Counted from the first letter of the stretch, positions 35,582 through 50,362 are shown. The stretch is DNA of 64,000 nucleotides from Beaufortia kweichowensis (GCA_019155185.1 CM032798.1:2679501-2743500), one strand, 5' to 3'. Numbers and translations: made by a program. The notes: a model not told the origin generated them from the sequence alone.

Positions 35582-38500
35582 ATGTCAGGAGACGAGGTAA
35601 GTCAGAAACCGTTGAGTTATACGATTATATTTTAATAAAGGATGATTTAGACAGTCAAAGGGAAGGACAATTGGGCCTACTAGAACAGGCTGTGATCAAA
35701 CACATGTGCACTAGCTCGTTATTTCTACATTATTTGCTTGTCAGCTGGCTAAGCCGTAAACATCAGCTGTTACTTACTGTTAAACAGTCTTGTCATTTTA
35801 CTAATAAAAGAAGGTAAACATTTTTACCATGATATTTTAGCCATCGAACAACGGTAATCATGTATTATGGTAATGCCTTGTTTTAGGATCTACCACCTTT
35901 GTTTTTGAATGATACCATGGTGTTGGACACATTTTTGGACATGTTACAGTGGTACCACCGTGATTTAGACATAAACTATGATGTTACTTATTCTCTTTAT
36001 GAGATGCTACCGTATTTCTATAATTATGTTAACATGGTGATGCTGTAGTTCCCTTGAAGTTCCATGTTAAAACCAAACACATTATCTATGTATATCATTT
36101 AATGCCATTGTGTTTATGTATACAAAGTATCATAGTATTACAATCCAAAACAGTCACTGTCCTATGGTACCACCACAGTACTTTTATCCAATGCACAGTT
36201 CATTGTTTTAGGAAATCCTAGAGAAAGCATGTATAGTGAGAAAATGGCATGGCCTCAAACTGATACTGATATTTATATGACATCATCATATAGAAAATGT
36301 TAACATCACATTTAAAGCTTCATTTATTTATTTTTTGTTTATTATCTACACCAAATTGAGCTGTTAAGCAAGTGCTTTACTGTCATTTGTGTGTTATTTG
36401 TATTTTTGGTATTATATGTCTGATTAGATCAGACTCGTCTTATAAGGCGACAACTGCTTGCCACCACTGTTTTCAGCTTTTTAATATTGACAACCTCCAT
36501 TTCCTTGTTCTTCCAGATGATTTTTGACCCCACTATGACCAAGAAGAAGAAGAAAAAGAAGAAGCCTTTCATGGTTGAGGAAGATGGTGGTGAGGGAGAT
36601 GATGGACAGCAGCCGGAGACAAAAGAGATAGAGGCTGATGGAGCAGAAGAGAAAGAGATAGAGTTTGATGAGGAAGAGGGAAAGAAAAAAGGTAACCAGT
36701 ATCCTATTGGGCTTATTACATCACTATTATGGTATTACATAATCTATACAAATTAAGATTTCCTGACAGTTTTGTTACTGATGTATGCCATGTAGCTTCA
36801 AAATGGAATAGAAGTGAAATACCTTAAAAATCAGGTTATGGCTTGTGTTTCTACTGATCCACACAAAGGAAACAAAGGAAAGAAAAATGTTTTTAAATAA
36901 ATTGCAATATTTACCAACATATTTGGACAGTTTTAAGAACACTTTAAAGCTTGTAAATTACCAGATGGAAACATGGACATTTGTGAGAGTATTTACTTAA
37001 GCAGTTCTTGTGTGCCTAACTAGTATGACCTTAAAAGTTAAATGTGCACATAAAAGAGCGTTAACAGCTTTGCCATAATCATAACGTGGGTATGTTTCTC
37101 ATCATGTTAAATGTGTTGTAAATATTTGACATATTGCCCAGTTCTACTTTCCACAAAATGTTTAGTGGTTTTATGGGACAATTATTTGTTTAAATAAAAT
37201 TAAAATCTTTATTTAATTAAACTAATTGTAATTTGTTTGACCCGACACCTTTGTGGTCCAGAACCATCAGATGACCTGGATGACTTGAACTTCTTGAACC
37301 AGAAGAAAAAGAAAAAGAAGCCCAAAAAAGAAAAGATGTTTGATGCTGAGCTTGAAGAAGGGATGAAGGTCAGTAGATTGTTTGCATGTGTATACTGCTG
37401 TGTTGTTTATTATTTTTACTGCCATAAATGCTTTTCTTTGAAGATGTTTTGATCACGAAAACATGTAATCTTGTCAGTGGCCTTGGTTTGCTTTGTAAAA
37501 AATTGTCTTTGTTTATTGTGTTCAACGCAGTCACACATGTTATTCTAAACTAAATCAATTCCAATTTTCAAAGGAGCTAAAGATCGAAGCAGAGCCGTCA
37601 GACACATTAGAGGACGATGACTTAACGCTGCCAGCAAAGAAAAAGAAACAAAAAAAATATAAAGATTTCCAGGAGGATACAGACATTCTGTGCAAAGATG
37701 ATGGTAGGTACATGACCTTATAGTGCTTTTCCACCATCTGGCTGAACGGTTTTGAGCATGAAGAAGAACAGGTCGCAGTTCATCTTATACTGATGTCATT
37801 GAACCATTGTAGAAAAAGAAACTTGCTTACCGTCTGTGAGAACCGATGAGCATAATCACTGCAAGATTTGTTCCAATATAAATGATTTGTACTTTCGTCT
37901 AAATGAAATGTTCTTTTTGTTTGAAAGGTGTTGAAGACGATGACAGTAAAAATACAGATGACATCACGTTCAGCACACAGACAGGTCCTGCATGGGCAGG
38001 ATCAGAAAGAGATTACACATATGATGAGGTAAATATGATTTATTGGTCTGAACATCTGATTGTACTTTCAACATGTCAACTTCTGTGTCATGCAATAGAA
38101 TCGTGGAAAATGTGTTTTTCTTATGTAATGATTTTTTTGCAGTCAGATTTGACTAAAAATGTGAAAACTTTGTCTCAGCTTCTCAACAGAGTATTTAACA
38201 TCATGCGGGAAAAAAATCCAGACATGGTTGCTGGAGAAAAAAGAAAATTTGTAATGAAGCCTCCTCAAGTTGTCAGGGTCGGCACGAAAAAGACATCCTT
38301 TGTTAACTTCACAGACATCTGCAAGCTGTAAGTTAAAACTATAGATGTCAAGCTGTCATGAAATTATAATTGCCCATCAAAAGATTAAAGTAAACATGCA
38401 TTTTATTTTCGACTGGCTGATTTTCGAGCTCTGACAACAAAAAGTCAACTATTGTCTTTGCATTTTAAAATAGTCATAAGGCTAGATGAATCTTATTACA

Positions 38501-39411
38501 TTTTTGCATGTTAAACATTTCAGATCACTTGTTTTATCAGGTTGCATCGACAGCCAAAACATCTTTTGGCATTTTTGCTGGCTGAGTTAGGTACAAGGTG
38601 AGTTCACATTTGTAATTCTAATCCGTTGTATATGTGAAATCTGTATGTGAACTGGATGTTAGTTTTGTATTACGGAGAACACCACTGAAAATTATTTTGC
38701 TCGATATTTCAGTTTTATACAACAGCACAATTCTCTTTTCTATAGTTAGAAACAGCAAATTTGTTGAAAATTAAGTTGAAGTTGTGTATTAATCATTATT
38801 TTGGTTTTCAGCGGGTCCATAGATGGAAATAATCAGCTTGTCATCAAAGGCCGATTCCAGCAGAAACAAATAGAAAATGTCTTAAGAAGATATATAAGTG
38901 AGTGTTTTTTTTTATTGAAAGTGAATGTGAAATATGTGTTCTTACTATAAATGATTCCCAGGTGCAAGCCTAAGTTCTTTTTGAGTCTTTCATTGAAATG
39001 TAATAACTTTGCTTCTTGGCTAACATCATGGCTGTCATATAGAGATTGTTAACTTTTCATAATTAAATCAATACCTATTGGATGAAAACAAACAGTGCCC
39101 TACAAAAAAACATTTTATGCGAATGCCATTTTATCTTCACTTTCAACAAATAGTATGTATTTAAATATTGCTTACATGCTCCATTAAATGTGAAAAAAAC
39201 AACAACCTACAAACCTGTGTTTTTTCTTGTTCCAGAGGAGTATGTGACATGCCACACATGTCGGTCTCCGGACACAATCTTGCAGAAGGACACACGTCTG
39301 TACTTCCTACAGTGCGAAACATGTCATTCTCGCTGCTCGGTCGCCAGCATCAAGACCGGTTTCCAGGCCGTGACGGGCAAGAGAGCTCAGCTGCGTGCCA
39401 AAGCCAACTAA
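35582..39411 (+). CDS. eif2s2: Eukaryotic translation initiation factor 2 subunit beta (eIF2 beta)
   Basis: Nine exons: 35582-35596, 36517-36691, 37262-37368, 37574-37703, 37928-38028, 38179-38327, 38541-38597, 38812-38897 and 39236-39411. All have GT-AG sites and join in frame to 331 codons. The protein is the beta subunit of eIF2, which brings initiator Met-tRNA to the 40S ribosome. The N-terminal half has three lysine runs (K-boxes, one each in exons 2, 3 and 4) that bind eIF5 and eIF2B-epsilon. The C-terminal half is very conserved and has a C4 zinc finger with cysteines near 279, 282, 300 and 303. It ends RAQLRAKAN. Exon 6 has two usable acceptors 36 nt apart. The downstream one (after 38178) gives the conserved YDELLNRVF join; the upstream one (after 38142) would add 12 residues. 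The gene is intact. An AATAAA at 39573 ends a short 3' UTR. Confidence 0.97.
35830..36190. repeat. Probable degenerate repeat in eif2s2 intron 1
   Basis: The stretch repeats themes such as ACCATGGTG, GGTACCACC and GGACATGTTACAGTGGTACC on both strands, as short palindromic fish elements do. Boundaries and family are uncertain. Confidence 0.3.
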
Positions 39412-42400
39412 CGCCTCTCCCTCCACCCTCAACCACCTCAAACGGCTCGTCTGAACACCTGCGATCAACAGTCAAACTCCACAGATCTACTCGAACGCAG
39501 GTCCCAGCGGGATCTGTCAGTTTATCAGGGACTCTGATGTTTTCTAGACTTCAGTAAAGTTCGGCCATTCAGAATAAACTTGTGAAATCTCCATTAGCTC
39601 CTCTGAGGTATAGATTTGTCTATGCACATGGAGAATTTACTAAAAGATTCAGTATGGTTGTGAAGCTTTTTATGAATGAACTGGTAAATCATGTTGTAAT
39701 GTCTTCTGAAAATCAAATGAATAAAATGCATACCAGCTGGGCAAACATGCTGTGTATATTTCTGGAAAGAATTTTTGCCTTATAGTTTCTAGACAGTTTG
39801 GATTGGGTTGAGAATGAGGCACTTATTCACTTTAAACACTATGGTACATTTATTAAGACTATATGAATTGTAGGTAATTCATCATTCATCTCACCACACT
39901 TGCACATGCTTGCATGAAATGAAGGTTTTTTAATAAAAGTGCCAATACAAGTGTTTCTTTAGTGCACTATATTTTCAAGGAAATGTGTTTTTAATAGTAT
40001 ATACTTAAAACTTTGCTTTACCTTAAAACACAGACAATAGTTATTTGGAGATTGTTTTAGGTTGTTGTAGGTAATGCAAAAAATATAGAATTAGTTAGTG
40101 TCGTGATCTAGTGGTTGAACTTACATTTTAAGCGTCTGTGTCCCGCTCAAGAAATCTCTTGAAGGACAGAAGTGTTTGTGAAGTTCGGCTTTCTTCTGTT
40201 ACACACTGATAATTTAACAAATTCCCAAAAGAAATCAAGTCCCATTTGACATTATAAAGAGAAACAAAATACAAGCATGAATTTGACCAACGTCATGTAA
40301 TTGCCTAAATGCCTCATAATTGCTCAAATTGTGTATTGTTTTTGATGCATTTTCTTAAAAAAGTATAAGCCTTTGGATCAAATGAAATTAAAGCGTTTCT
40401 GATGCTCATATATTTCTAAGGGATATTTTCTGATGTATTTGTCTGCAAGACTGTTGTTAGTTTGTAAATTGTATTATGATTGAACTGATGACAATTACGT
40501 TTACAGCTATTTACATAATGATATATACCCCATGAAATTACATTAAAGTTAAGGGTTAGGGTTAATTGAACTGTCTAACTACAAATCTAGGCAGTTACCT
40601 TCAATTAGTGTGGCTAATGTATATCTTAATGAAACAATTGCAATAAAAGCATGTTATTTTTGTCTATACAGTAAAGCTTCATTGCAACAATGCATAATTT
40701 TAAAATGCAACAAGAATGATTTTGAAATATATTTTCATATTAAATATTTTTTCTTCTGACATATGCTACATTACAAAAGTAAAATGAGTAAAATGTTTTG
40801 CAACAGTAATTCTCAATTGTTTCATGTACCAACATGAACATCAACTGTAGTATGTATGCAAAAAAGTTATGGATGTGACATTTTTAAAACTGAAATATAA
40901 TTTTTTTGCATAATGTATTTATTACCAATATATTGAACCATCTGTTTATATTTTAATAAAATGTAAATATACATGCATTATGGATGTGACATAAAAGAAC
41001 ACGTTTTTGAGAGGCAAAATACTTGAAGGATTTCTGTGAATTAAAAATGCACAAACCAGAAGCAATAACACCCAACAAATGAAGGAGAAATGACAAAAAA
41101 ACACAAAATACTTACTTTATTTTAAGTGTCAAGTGCTCGTTTATGAATATGGACTGTTATGGTGTAACATTTATAAAAGCAGCACTTTACACGATTATGA
41201 AAAATCATACATTAAACATAAAAATGCTTAAAAAAACTTTTGGAGAGATCTCACAGGGGTAATTAAACCACCACATTTTGACATCTAAGCTATCAAGATG
41301 ATGAAAAACTTTGGTAAAAACTTTATTTTTTCAAGGCAAGATTAACATTTGAATGGAACTGCACATGTATTATTGTCATTTTAAAAATATAATTTAATCA
41401 AAACTTTGATTGGAGATACAGTCAGTAGCCACAGTAAAACCATGAAGTACATTTGACAGATCCACTGTGTTTAAAAAAAATGGTATTACTCAAAGAGTTT
41501 CTTGGCAAATAAAAGCACATATGCACCTCACTTTTCCTCCTTAGTGACACAAAATCCCACTGTCATAAACCAAGAAATGTTATCCAGATTCTCAGCATTC
41601 CTGTACATCTTTTTTTGAACAACACAATTGTTCATATGACAATTTAAAGAATATAAGAAGTGTTTGGAATCTGAACCCCTGATCATTGTTAAAGAGTTGA
41701 TGGATTACTTGTCATCGTGAGAATCCTGAAACAAGAATCTAATGAATGTTGTGTAAAATGTAAACGGATCCAAATCTGTCACAATCAAATATAAGGGATT
41801 TAGTGTGAAAGCGTTGATCTATGTTGTGCAGTCTACATTTATCTACAGTCTCCTGCTTATGTTACATTCATAGCAGAAAGGTTCACGGTACAGTCAGTTC
41901 AGTCCCTTGGAAAACAAGCACAAAAAATCACTAGCACATGTAAAACTGCTGTACATTGTTTTATATGAACTAGCCTCTGGTACTGAACTGTACCTGGTTA
42001 TTTTCATTTTTATTGAAAATAATTGCGTTCGTACTGGACACATGCTTTGGTTGCCATTAAAGGCAATGGCAGACCCTTGGATGAGAGGGTAAAACACTGC
42101 AATGGTCTTCTGGTTAATGTCCTACAGCACTTGCACAGAAAAGAAAGAAAAATGAGAGCACTTTGCTGACTGACTGTAGCCAAAGAGTGAGCATGTTACA
42201 CAGCAAATATTCATGTGTTCAGTAAAAAACATGTTTAAGACCATATTGAGACTATTATGACTATTAATTTTCTGCAACTGAAATCGCTGACACCCAAAGT
42301 GGTGCAATAAAAAGCAAATATATGTCTTAATGAGTAAATCCACAACCATCTTTTTCATATTAATCACAATGCTTTCCTTTTTTGACTGTTTAAATGTCTG

Positions 42401-45400
42401 CCGTATGATTGTTTGGCAGGACAACCCAGCACACTTTTAATTGTGACCCTGTAACTGACCTGTTTGTGTGAACACAAATTGAAAACTCACGAAACGTTGG
42501 ACACTTGTTGAACATCAGGACGATATCAGGTCACATACCATATCCGATCAAATTACTTAGACAGGTAAAGGTAAATGCCGAATTCGACCGCTCCATACAC
42601 GTAACGCGTCCGCCATTTTGAAACCATCCACTGACGTCATTCGCAGTTAGCTAAGATGCAACAACATTGTGCAAAAATCGCAGAGATTTAAATTCCATAA
42701 AAAATAGATCATCTTTCACAGGTGGGAAAGTGTTGATTTCTTTGTATGTATTAACTCAATATTAAAGTTTTTTTTAAAACTTGGTAACCGTTTAATGTTA
42801 GCAACGATTGCAAACGATTAAAGCTTGATCTCCAGTTTTCACAACTGGTTTGGCAGGGTTGCCAGACCCAGATCAATATCCAGTTAAAATTTTCCCTAAC
42901 ACCTGTCCAAATACCAAAACTTTACTTTAACAAATAATCATATTATGTTAACATACAGACAGGTGAAAAAAACCTTTCACCTTTGAAACGTAGTAAAAAC
43001 AACTCACAAACAGCGGGAAAACTGCGGACTTTGCGACACATAAATGTGTATGATTGCAGATGCACAGAGAGTTCATGGACTGTTCCAATATGGCGGACTT
43101 TTATATAGTGGCCCATAGAAACAGACGCTAATGAGGCATCTATGTGTATATATATTTATGTCTGTTGTAACTTAAAATCCTGAAAATATGTTTACCATTA
43201 CAGATCATTTTGTGGTTGTTTTCTTCACTTGTCCAATTTACTTGCTCTTTGATGTCCTAATGACAAAGACAATAATAGACAAAATGCCACAGATTACTTC
43301 AGCACCAGTACGACTCTGAACACAGTCTGTTTCACAAGTCATCAGTTTATTTACATCTGTAAATATCTCTTGCAGTCTTGAAAGTGCAAGCAGAAGAATT
43401 ATGCACATGTAATTAAAAATAGCCAACCTTTCTGATACCAACTGGCATATAAATAAAATGAAAAACATTTTGGAAAAGCACAAACATACAGGAAGGAGGG
43501 AGACAGAATGGGGTTATTTACATATGAGGCGCCAAAAATGCAAAGATACATGTTTTTTGGAAACCGTGAATGCAGAATGTCTGTGAAACTGATCCCCTTT
43601 TAGTGGGTGTATGATGTTGCGTTCCATAAAGAACTGTGGCCATGTTATAATGGATTCCTGGTTTAGGGGACGTCGCCCCCACCTCTCTACCACCGAACAG
43701 CTAGTTTAGCTGTCTGTCTCATTGACAGTCGATGCTGGAGTTTTGACAGCGCCTGTTGTTTTCAGTGTCTTCCTGCTGAGTCTGTGGTATTAAAAAGTTT
43801 CCAGTTGACAGTGTTTTTCAACTCCCTGCTGTAATAAATAAAAAAAGGAAGACATATATTAAGGTGTGCTATTGCAGAAAACAGCTTTGACTGAAGACGT
43901 TTGGGTGGAATGAAACAAACTTGCTGGATCTCTCGCAATATTCACATGTGGTTTTGTTCTTTCTCAATTGCCTTTAAAGCTAAAAAGCCAGAATGTATTT
44001 TCTGCTGTGATTTGATGACAAAAAAGCAAAAACTGAAAAACATAGTAAGACATCAAAACATGACAATCAAAATCATCTTTTTGGCATCTTCTGTGTTTTG
44101 TTTTTTTGCAGCAAGTATCACTTATATTTCTACGTGTCAAGTCAAATATTTTCCCTGTTGTCAAAATTGGTGCTAAAGATTCAAATTCATTTTCTACATG
44201 CAAAATCTAATCTCATACTTTAGTCTTTTGATTTTCTTTTCGGGAAATTCACCTATGTGGTGGTGGGTAAAATAACAACCCAAACCTCCAAGTGAAGAGA
44301 GATCAAAACTCAGGTCAATGTAATCCACCTCTCAAAGACTCCTCAACAGATGCTGTTATAGAGGAAAGCGTGAGTAATCTGTAATTTGTGCCCAGTGTGA
44401 GGTTAATTTTGCTTCATCTATCTGTGCCGATCTGTATGTGTTGCTATAAGCAAAGGGTTTTAGCTACGTTAGCAATGGCAATAAGATTGTGGTCTCGCCG
44501 ATTAGCCGAACAAACAGAAAGGTGCTCTACAAACATCACACAGACGGATCAGGTGAAATCCACTATCAAATCTTTTGTCCTGTGTGTGTGTAGTCAAATA
44601 TATGGCAATGTTTACATTGGAGCGGCGGGTTTGGTTACACCTTGAACCCAGATGAGTAAGAAAAACCACAGTGATTATTCTTTCATTTTGATAAACATTT
44701 TGATAAACACAGGTCAAAGACACTGATATCCTGTATTCAAGCAAGCATGTGAAACTTGTTTTAGACCACCAAAGATGAATCTGAACTGCACGGTAAGAAG
44801 AGACAGGGGCAAGTGTAACACAAGTACTGCAAACATAATGAAACTGTGTGAAACTTACTTGTCTAAAGTTTTGTGACCAATTCATTTAAACAATATAATT
44901 TTAACAATTTGAGGTTTTACATTTAGAGATGATCCAAAGTCCTGGATTCTGGTATCATTTAAACTGTCTCTTTCATTCTGTAAAAACATTAACTTATTTT
45001 GCTACTTAAAAAAAAAAAGATTTAAAACAATTTGTTAAATAAGGAGAACTCCCCTACTTTGAAGTTTTAGTAAATTAGTATTTTTAATTTTTGTAAGATA
45101 AATGTCTATGTGTAGGCTAACATAAACACCCTTGAGACTTTTGTGGCAGTTTTATTAAGTTAATCTTGACTCTTGACTTACTGAATAACCATATGGGAAA
45201 AAATCTTACCACAAGTGTCATTCTGAATAGTGGTTTATGAACTGCCCCCTGAAACCACATTTAGTGGTTTGAACTCACTAACTTCATTTTTACAACCTGC
45301 CTTAAACATGAAGAACATCCCTAAACAATCCTTAAACTAAAGCTGTATTGCTAAACATCTCACGGTTTGAATTATCACACTTATCCATTGTGCTAGTTTT

Positions 45401-45413
45401 CATTTCTTGCCTT
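39412..45413. other. eif2s2 3' UTR and intergenic DNA up to the raly stop
   Basis: eif2s2 and raly converge here. Besides AATAAA at 39573 a second signal lies near 39932. No other exon was recognised. 42545-42660 is an unexpected CpG-rich block with CCGCCATTTTG (42610-42620, YY1-like) and TGACGTCA (42632-42639). A partner ATATGGCGGAC lies near 43089, so the block may be part of a diverged mobile element and not a promoter. 43600-43800 is a more complex block that could belong to a long raly 3' UTR. Confidence 0.4.
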
Positions 45414-48400
45414 TTATTGAAGAATGGGATCCATGTCAGATATGTGATTGTTTTCCTGAGGAGAGAAGAGATAAGAAATCATTTTAAGGAGATCATTTTT
45501 TAACTTTTAGTGCTTTTGGTCGGTACAGTGTGTGACTTGTATTCATTTGCTCAGTATTTACAGCTGCTGTTTTTGGAAGACCACCCTCTTTTCAAACGTC
45601 TTTTCTTTAACTCTTTATCATAATCAAGAGTTTTTCTTTATCATAATCAATCATTTCAAGTATCACTTTCATCCCATAATTCTCTCTTACCATGTCATCA
45701 TCCTCCTCGTGCGTGTGGTCCTCAATTTCTTCAACATCACTGTGTTGCAGCTCTTCTGATTCTGAGCCCGACTCGTCTTGAGACAGTTCACTCTTCATAT
45801 CATCTGCCTTCTGCAACTCTACACACACAGATACATGCGTTCATTTACACTTTGCATCTTACAAATCTAAACCTATGAGCAGTTTATAATGAAGGAGAAC
45901 ATCAACTGTCAAACAAAACGTTTTAAATACGTTACGGTTAGACCAAAAGATTCACGTCATTTCTTGACAATGTTCAAATCACCACATTTATTCTTTGCAC
46001 ATTGTGAATCCCAGTGACTTGGCTTCTCCATGAACAACATATGGAAAACACTATTCAGTTTAGTTAACGTGGAAAAGCATCCGCTGACGAAAACCAAAGT
46101 CCTGGGATTCCAGCGCACAAATGTTCAAACCTGTCTAGCGAAATGCCAAAAACTAAAAGAACAATGCTATTGCATCGCATGCAACTGAGTTCTGAATGTT
46201 CTGAACAAAAGCATATGTTTACTGTAATGTCTGTAATGTTTTCAATAATGCATCGGAAATATTTTGGAAGTGTGAGAAAATTATTTCCAAAAGTACAAAT
46301 ATTTGTACATGCAGTCTTAATATAAGGGTCAGAGAAACTGCTTGCCAGCATGAAAAAATACTGTAGCATACTATGGTATTTACTATAGTAAACTGTAGTA
46401 TACTGTAGTGTATTATAGTAATTATTCTAGAATATAGTAGAACTACAGTGTTATACTATAGTATTCTGTAGTATTAAATATAGTTAACAACAAATAAATA
46501 CATAAATACTGGTAAGCCTACTCGTTCCCATGGGTTTTTCATTATTTTTAATGCAAATAATTTTGGAGAATAAATCAATATTTATAGTTGTTGTTTCTTA
46601 GTACTGCAAAGCATGCGTGCGCTCTCTCTCTCTTTCTCTCTCTCAAGCCTCCATTACTCTCTTTAAAATGATGGAAGATTTAGCAGTGAGTGCTTGATAG
46701 AAAGACGTGCAAGAAACTAGTTCTATCCAGAAGAGCATTTGAAGAACTATAACCCGACAAATCTCTTGAAATGAAACATCTGAACAAAGATTGGGGTGTG
46801 GCAACCGTAGTATAAGTGGAATAATTTACTGAATTGAATAATAATTGAACGTCCCGTTGTCAACTATTCCTTACTTAATTGATCTGCTATAGTAAATACT
46901 AATAGTATACTTTTTACTATGGTAAGGTTTTAAAACTTTATAATATCTAGGAATTATTCTATAATAGTTTATAGTATATATACACATTTATAGTAAAATA
47001 CAGTATAATATACTATTTTTTTAGCATTTTAGAAAATGCTGTAAAAATGTTATGGTTTTTATGACTTTACATTACGTTTAGCATGTAATACTGTGGTTAC
47101 ATGTCAATTGGCCACATAATGTAACCGTAACAATTAATAGTCCTTGATAATGCAAACACCCCTATTACCGTTGAGCATTTGTTCTAAGTATTATATCCAA
47201 CATGAAATGTGTTCACTACTTCAAAATCATGTGGCTTGTTGAGGAGAGATAAACTATACAATGTTTCCAAAGTAAAGAAAAAGCTTCCTTGAATTTACAC
47301 ACAAGCCCAGAGAAAAAGTTCTTGCTTTCCCATCATCTCACCCCCCACAGGCACACTTTCATACACACCCACAAATAGAAATGTGCTCCGCTGTGCACCG
47401 TGAACATCATCATTGATTAGCCACAAGCCATTAGCCACTTCATAACAATTCACAGACAGAAGATGAAAGAAAATAAAGCCATTTCCCTCTGTAAATAAAC
47501 ACAGAAGTCATGATAATGCTTGTCAAACTGACTGCTGATGGGAAAGCTGTAAAGTTGTATTGAAACTGTTCAGCTGTGGATGTGTTGAGCTGTGAAAGGC
47601 TCGTGTGATGACAGCAGCGATGTTACGCTGAGTCAGTGATTTCTGTCCAGTCACTGCCGAACGTTTGTGCTGTGATAAAACTGCTGGCTGGCCTTTCCAT
47701 ATGATTAAAGAAGCTCTCAGAAAGCTTTTATCAAAGCAGGAAAACATTATTCTCTAGAGGAATGATCCCTGATCCCTGATCGCTGATGCTTGATGTATTG
47801 TGCATGTCTGTCGGAAGGGTATCTCGTATGACATCATACCTGTGGCACAGTATTTGTCCTCTGTGATCTGGTCAAGACGCCCCAGCAGCGCATCAATGTT
47901 GAATTTGATTTGAGTCAGCTCTGATTTGATGGCTTGCAGCTCGGTAGACTTCACTGTAAATGCACGATCAACAGAAGAACATAAAGCTTTAGTTGAATAA
48001 ATCAATAGTTTTATATTGTCATAAAACTAAGAACATAAATTAAAGAAATGCAGTGGTATTTGGTAATAGTACAGTGAGATGGACCAAATGCTTGTTCAAG
48101 AGTTCAACAAGTCGATAAATCATCTGGATCACTGGCTCTGATAAAGTCAAAACTTTCAATGTGTACTAAATGTACTAATGCACATACTCAAATCGGTGCA
48201 TGCTTGTCTTCAAAAACTTGGCCCTTTTTGCCAACAAGGCTGATCAATTTCCAGTGATGTCAAGTTATTGATTAAAAATAACTTTGTTGAATAAAATAAT
48301 TTTGTTTTTGCAAACTTTCAGTTGACATATCTGTTTTATGATCCAGTCATTTTATGATAGATAAAATCAAGCTTCACCAGATGTATTTTAATTAAATATC

Positions 48401-50362
48401 TTGTTGCACTCATACATACATCACATTATAGGAGTAATTCCCTTTTTATTTTAAATCATTTGATGTTTCAGCATTCTTATAAAGGGTGTAAATCAGAAAC
48501 AACCTTAAAATAACAAAAGATGAGCTGAGCCTACATTTGTGTTTGACAGAGCTGTTGGGGAGGATAGCTGATCTGGTCAGAAGTTTGACAGGTAATGACT
48601 TTACTCTGCGCACGACTGGCACCGCCACACGGGGGCGCTTTACTGGAACTGCCCTGGGTACTGGTGATACTCTGCCTCGGTACTCAAACAGTCTGGTGAC
48701 GGACACAGATACATGAAAAACAGTTAATGTCATATACAATAACTATACGAAAGGGATAGCTCAACCAAAAATGAAAATTCTTAAAATTGATGCCATCCCA
48801 AATATATATATATTACTTTTAAAGTGACAAATAATTAAAAAACATTTATTAACTTTTTTATTGAAAATGTATTCTTATTATTCATGAACATTTGTAACAT
48901 TTTCCTTTTATTTTAAAAACAATTAAAAACAAAATAATTATTGTTGAAATTTAAATGAATGAATATAAATTATGTTTGTAAAAAACAAATAAATAATTAA
49001 ATTATTTTTACAACATGCACAATTTTGAGCAGGCAGCCATGTACAGATGTCTTCAAGACGTACATGCCAACTAGCCAAGAACACAATTAGAATTTTGTTT
49101 GTCTCTAATTAGGAGACTTGTTTTTGCATCTTGTCCAAGTTTGCCAAAATGAGGCCAATAACGGATTTTTGGAACCCGGTGGATCCAAGAGCTTTGCTCT
49201 CTGAACATCTGCATGGGATAAAGAAGCCGGTGTGCCCTGAATACACCAAGAGAAGATACTTTTGTCTTCAAAGAGAGGCTGTTTGCTGCCCAGACAGGAA
49301 CCTAAAAACAGCCAGCTGGCTCCCGTCTGGCTCTCAACCCGGCTTTATTGACTGATCCCTGAACCTTAAGTTCACTTGGAAACAGGTGTCGTCGAAATTA
49401 TTGGATCTCTTCGCTGTAAAATATCGAGCGCAGTCAACGTCACCCTAAGACGGCCGTAAGTCAAGGAAGGAAGATCACAAGAAAGATATCAATAAACGTG
49501 TCAGCTCATCATATGGACGAAATATCCCTTACATCTGCGAACAAGCACTTCCAACCGAGTCTCACAGCAGGGTTTCCATAGCCACCGTTAAAGCTCGCCC
49601 GGCCAAAGTTAGTTTAATGGGTCGTGGAGGGAGTGTTCTTGTGAAACAGACATATATTTTCTTACAGCTGTGTGGATGTGAGCGCTTTTTTCCTCACGAG
49701 AGCTTCTTAAAATTCTGCCAAGTTGTAAGAAAATGTATTATGACAGGAAAAGCTGTGCTGTGGAAATAAGACTGTAGTTGACTTCATTATCAGACACTGC
49801 TGGGTTACTGTACTAAAAACCGTGTTTCACAGACCCTGACTGTTGAATTATGAGTTCAGGTGAGTACACCGCGGATATATTTCCGCTCGCCGTGGCTTCT
49901 CGTGCTCCGGCTGTGATTTTATATTTGCACGTCTGGCTGCGTTCGCTGGAGGTAACCTACATTTCACGAGTGACATTTTAGGGGGGAGCCTCTGAAGATC
50001 ACACTCACCTGTCGTAGAAGTCTTCTCGGTAGTAATCATAGTCAAATTCATAACCGCTGTGGGGAAGAGGGACAAAAAATTATTTCAAACACTATTTTCT
50101 ACAAAAAAAGTTTTCACTTTTTTACTTTTTTAAAGGTTTATTGTTGAAAGTCAATTTCTTTTTAGACAGCTAGCTTGACTAAGTCTTGATTACAATAAAG
50201 CTATTTCCACCATGAATACATTATTACTGTAACATCATTAAAGAGATATGTTGTCTCAATATGCAAGGACATGATAGCCTTTTGGAATATTTATATTTTA
50301 TTATAAGTTTTATCCTATGATTTCATATGTGTGAAAACTTTGTTAAGATAGAAAACTGCAAA

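Noticed and set aside
38143..38178. Using the upstream acceptor as the only start of eif2s2 exon 6
   Set aside because: It would insert 12 residues into a highly conserved junction. The downstream acceptor restores the family sequence, so the upstream one is treated as an alternative.
44502..44885. 127-codon minus-strand open frame between eif2s2 and raly
   Set aside because: No domain, composition like the surrounding non-coding DNA, and no splice or promoter support.
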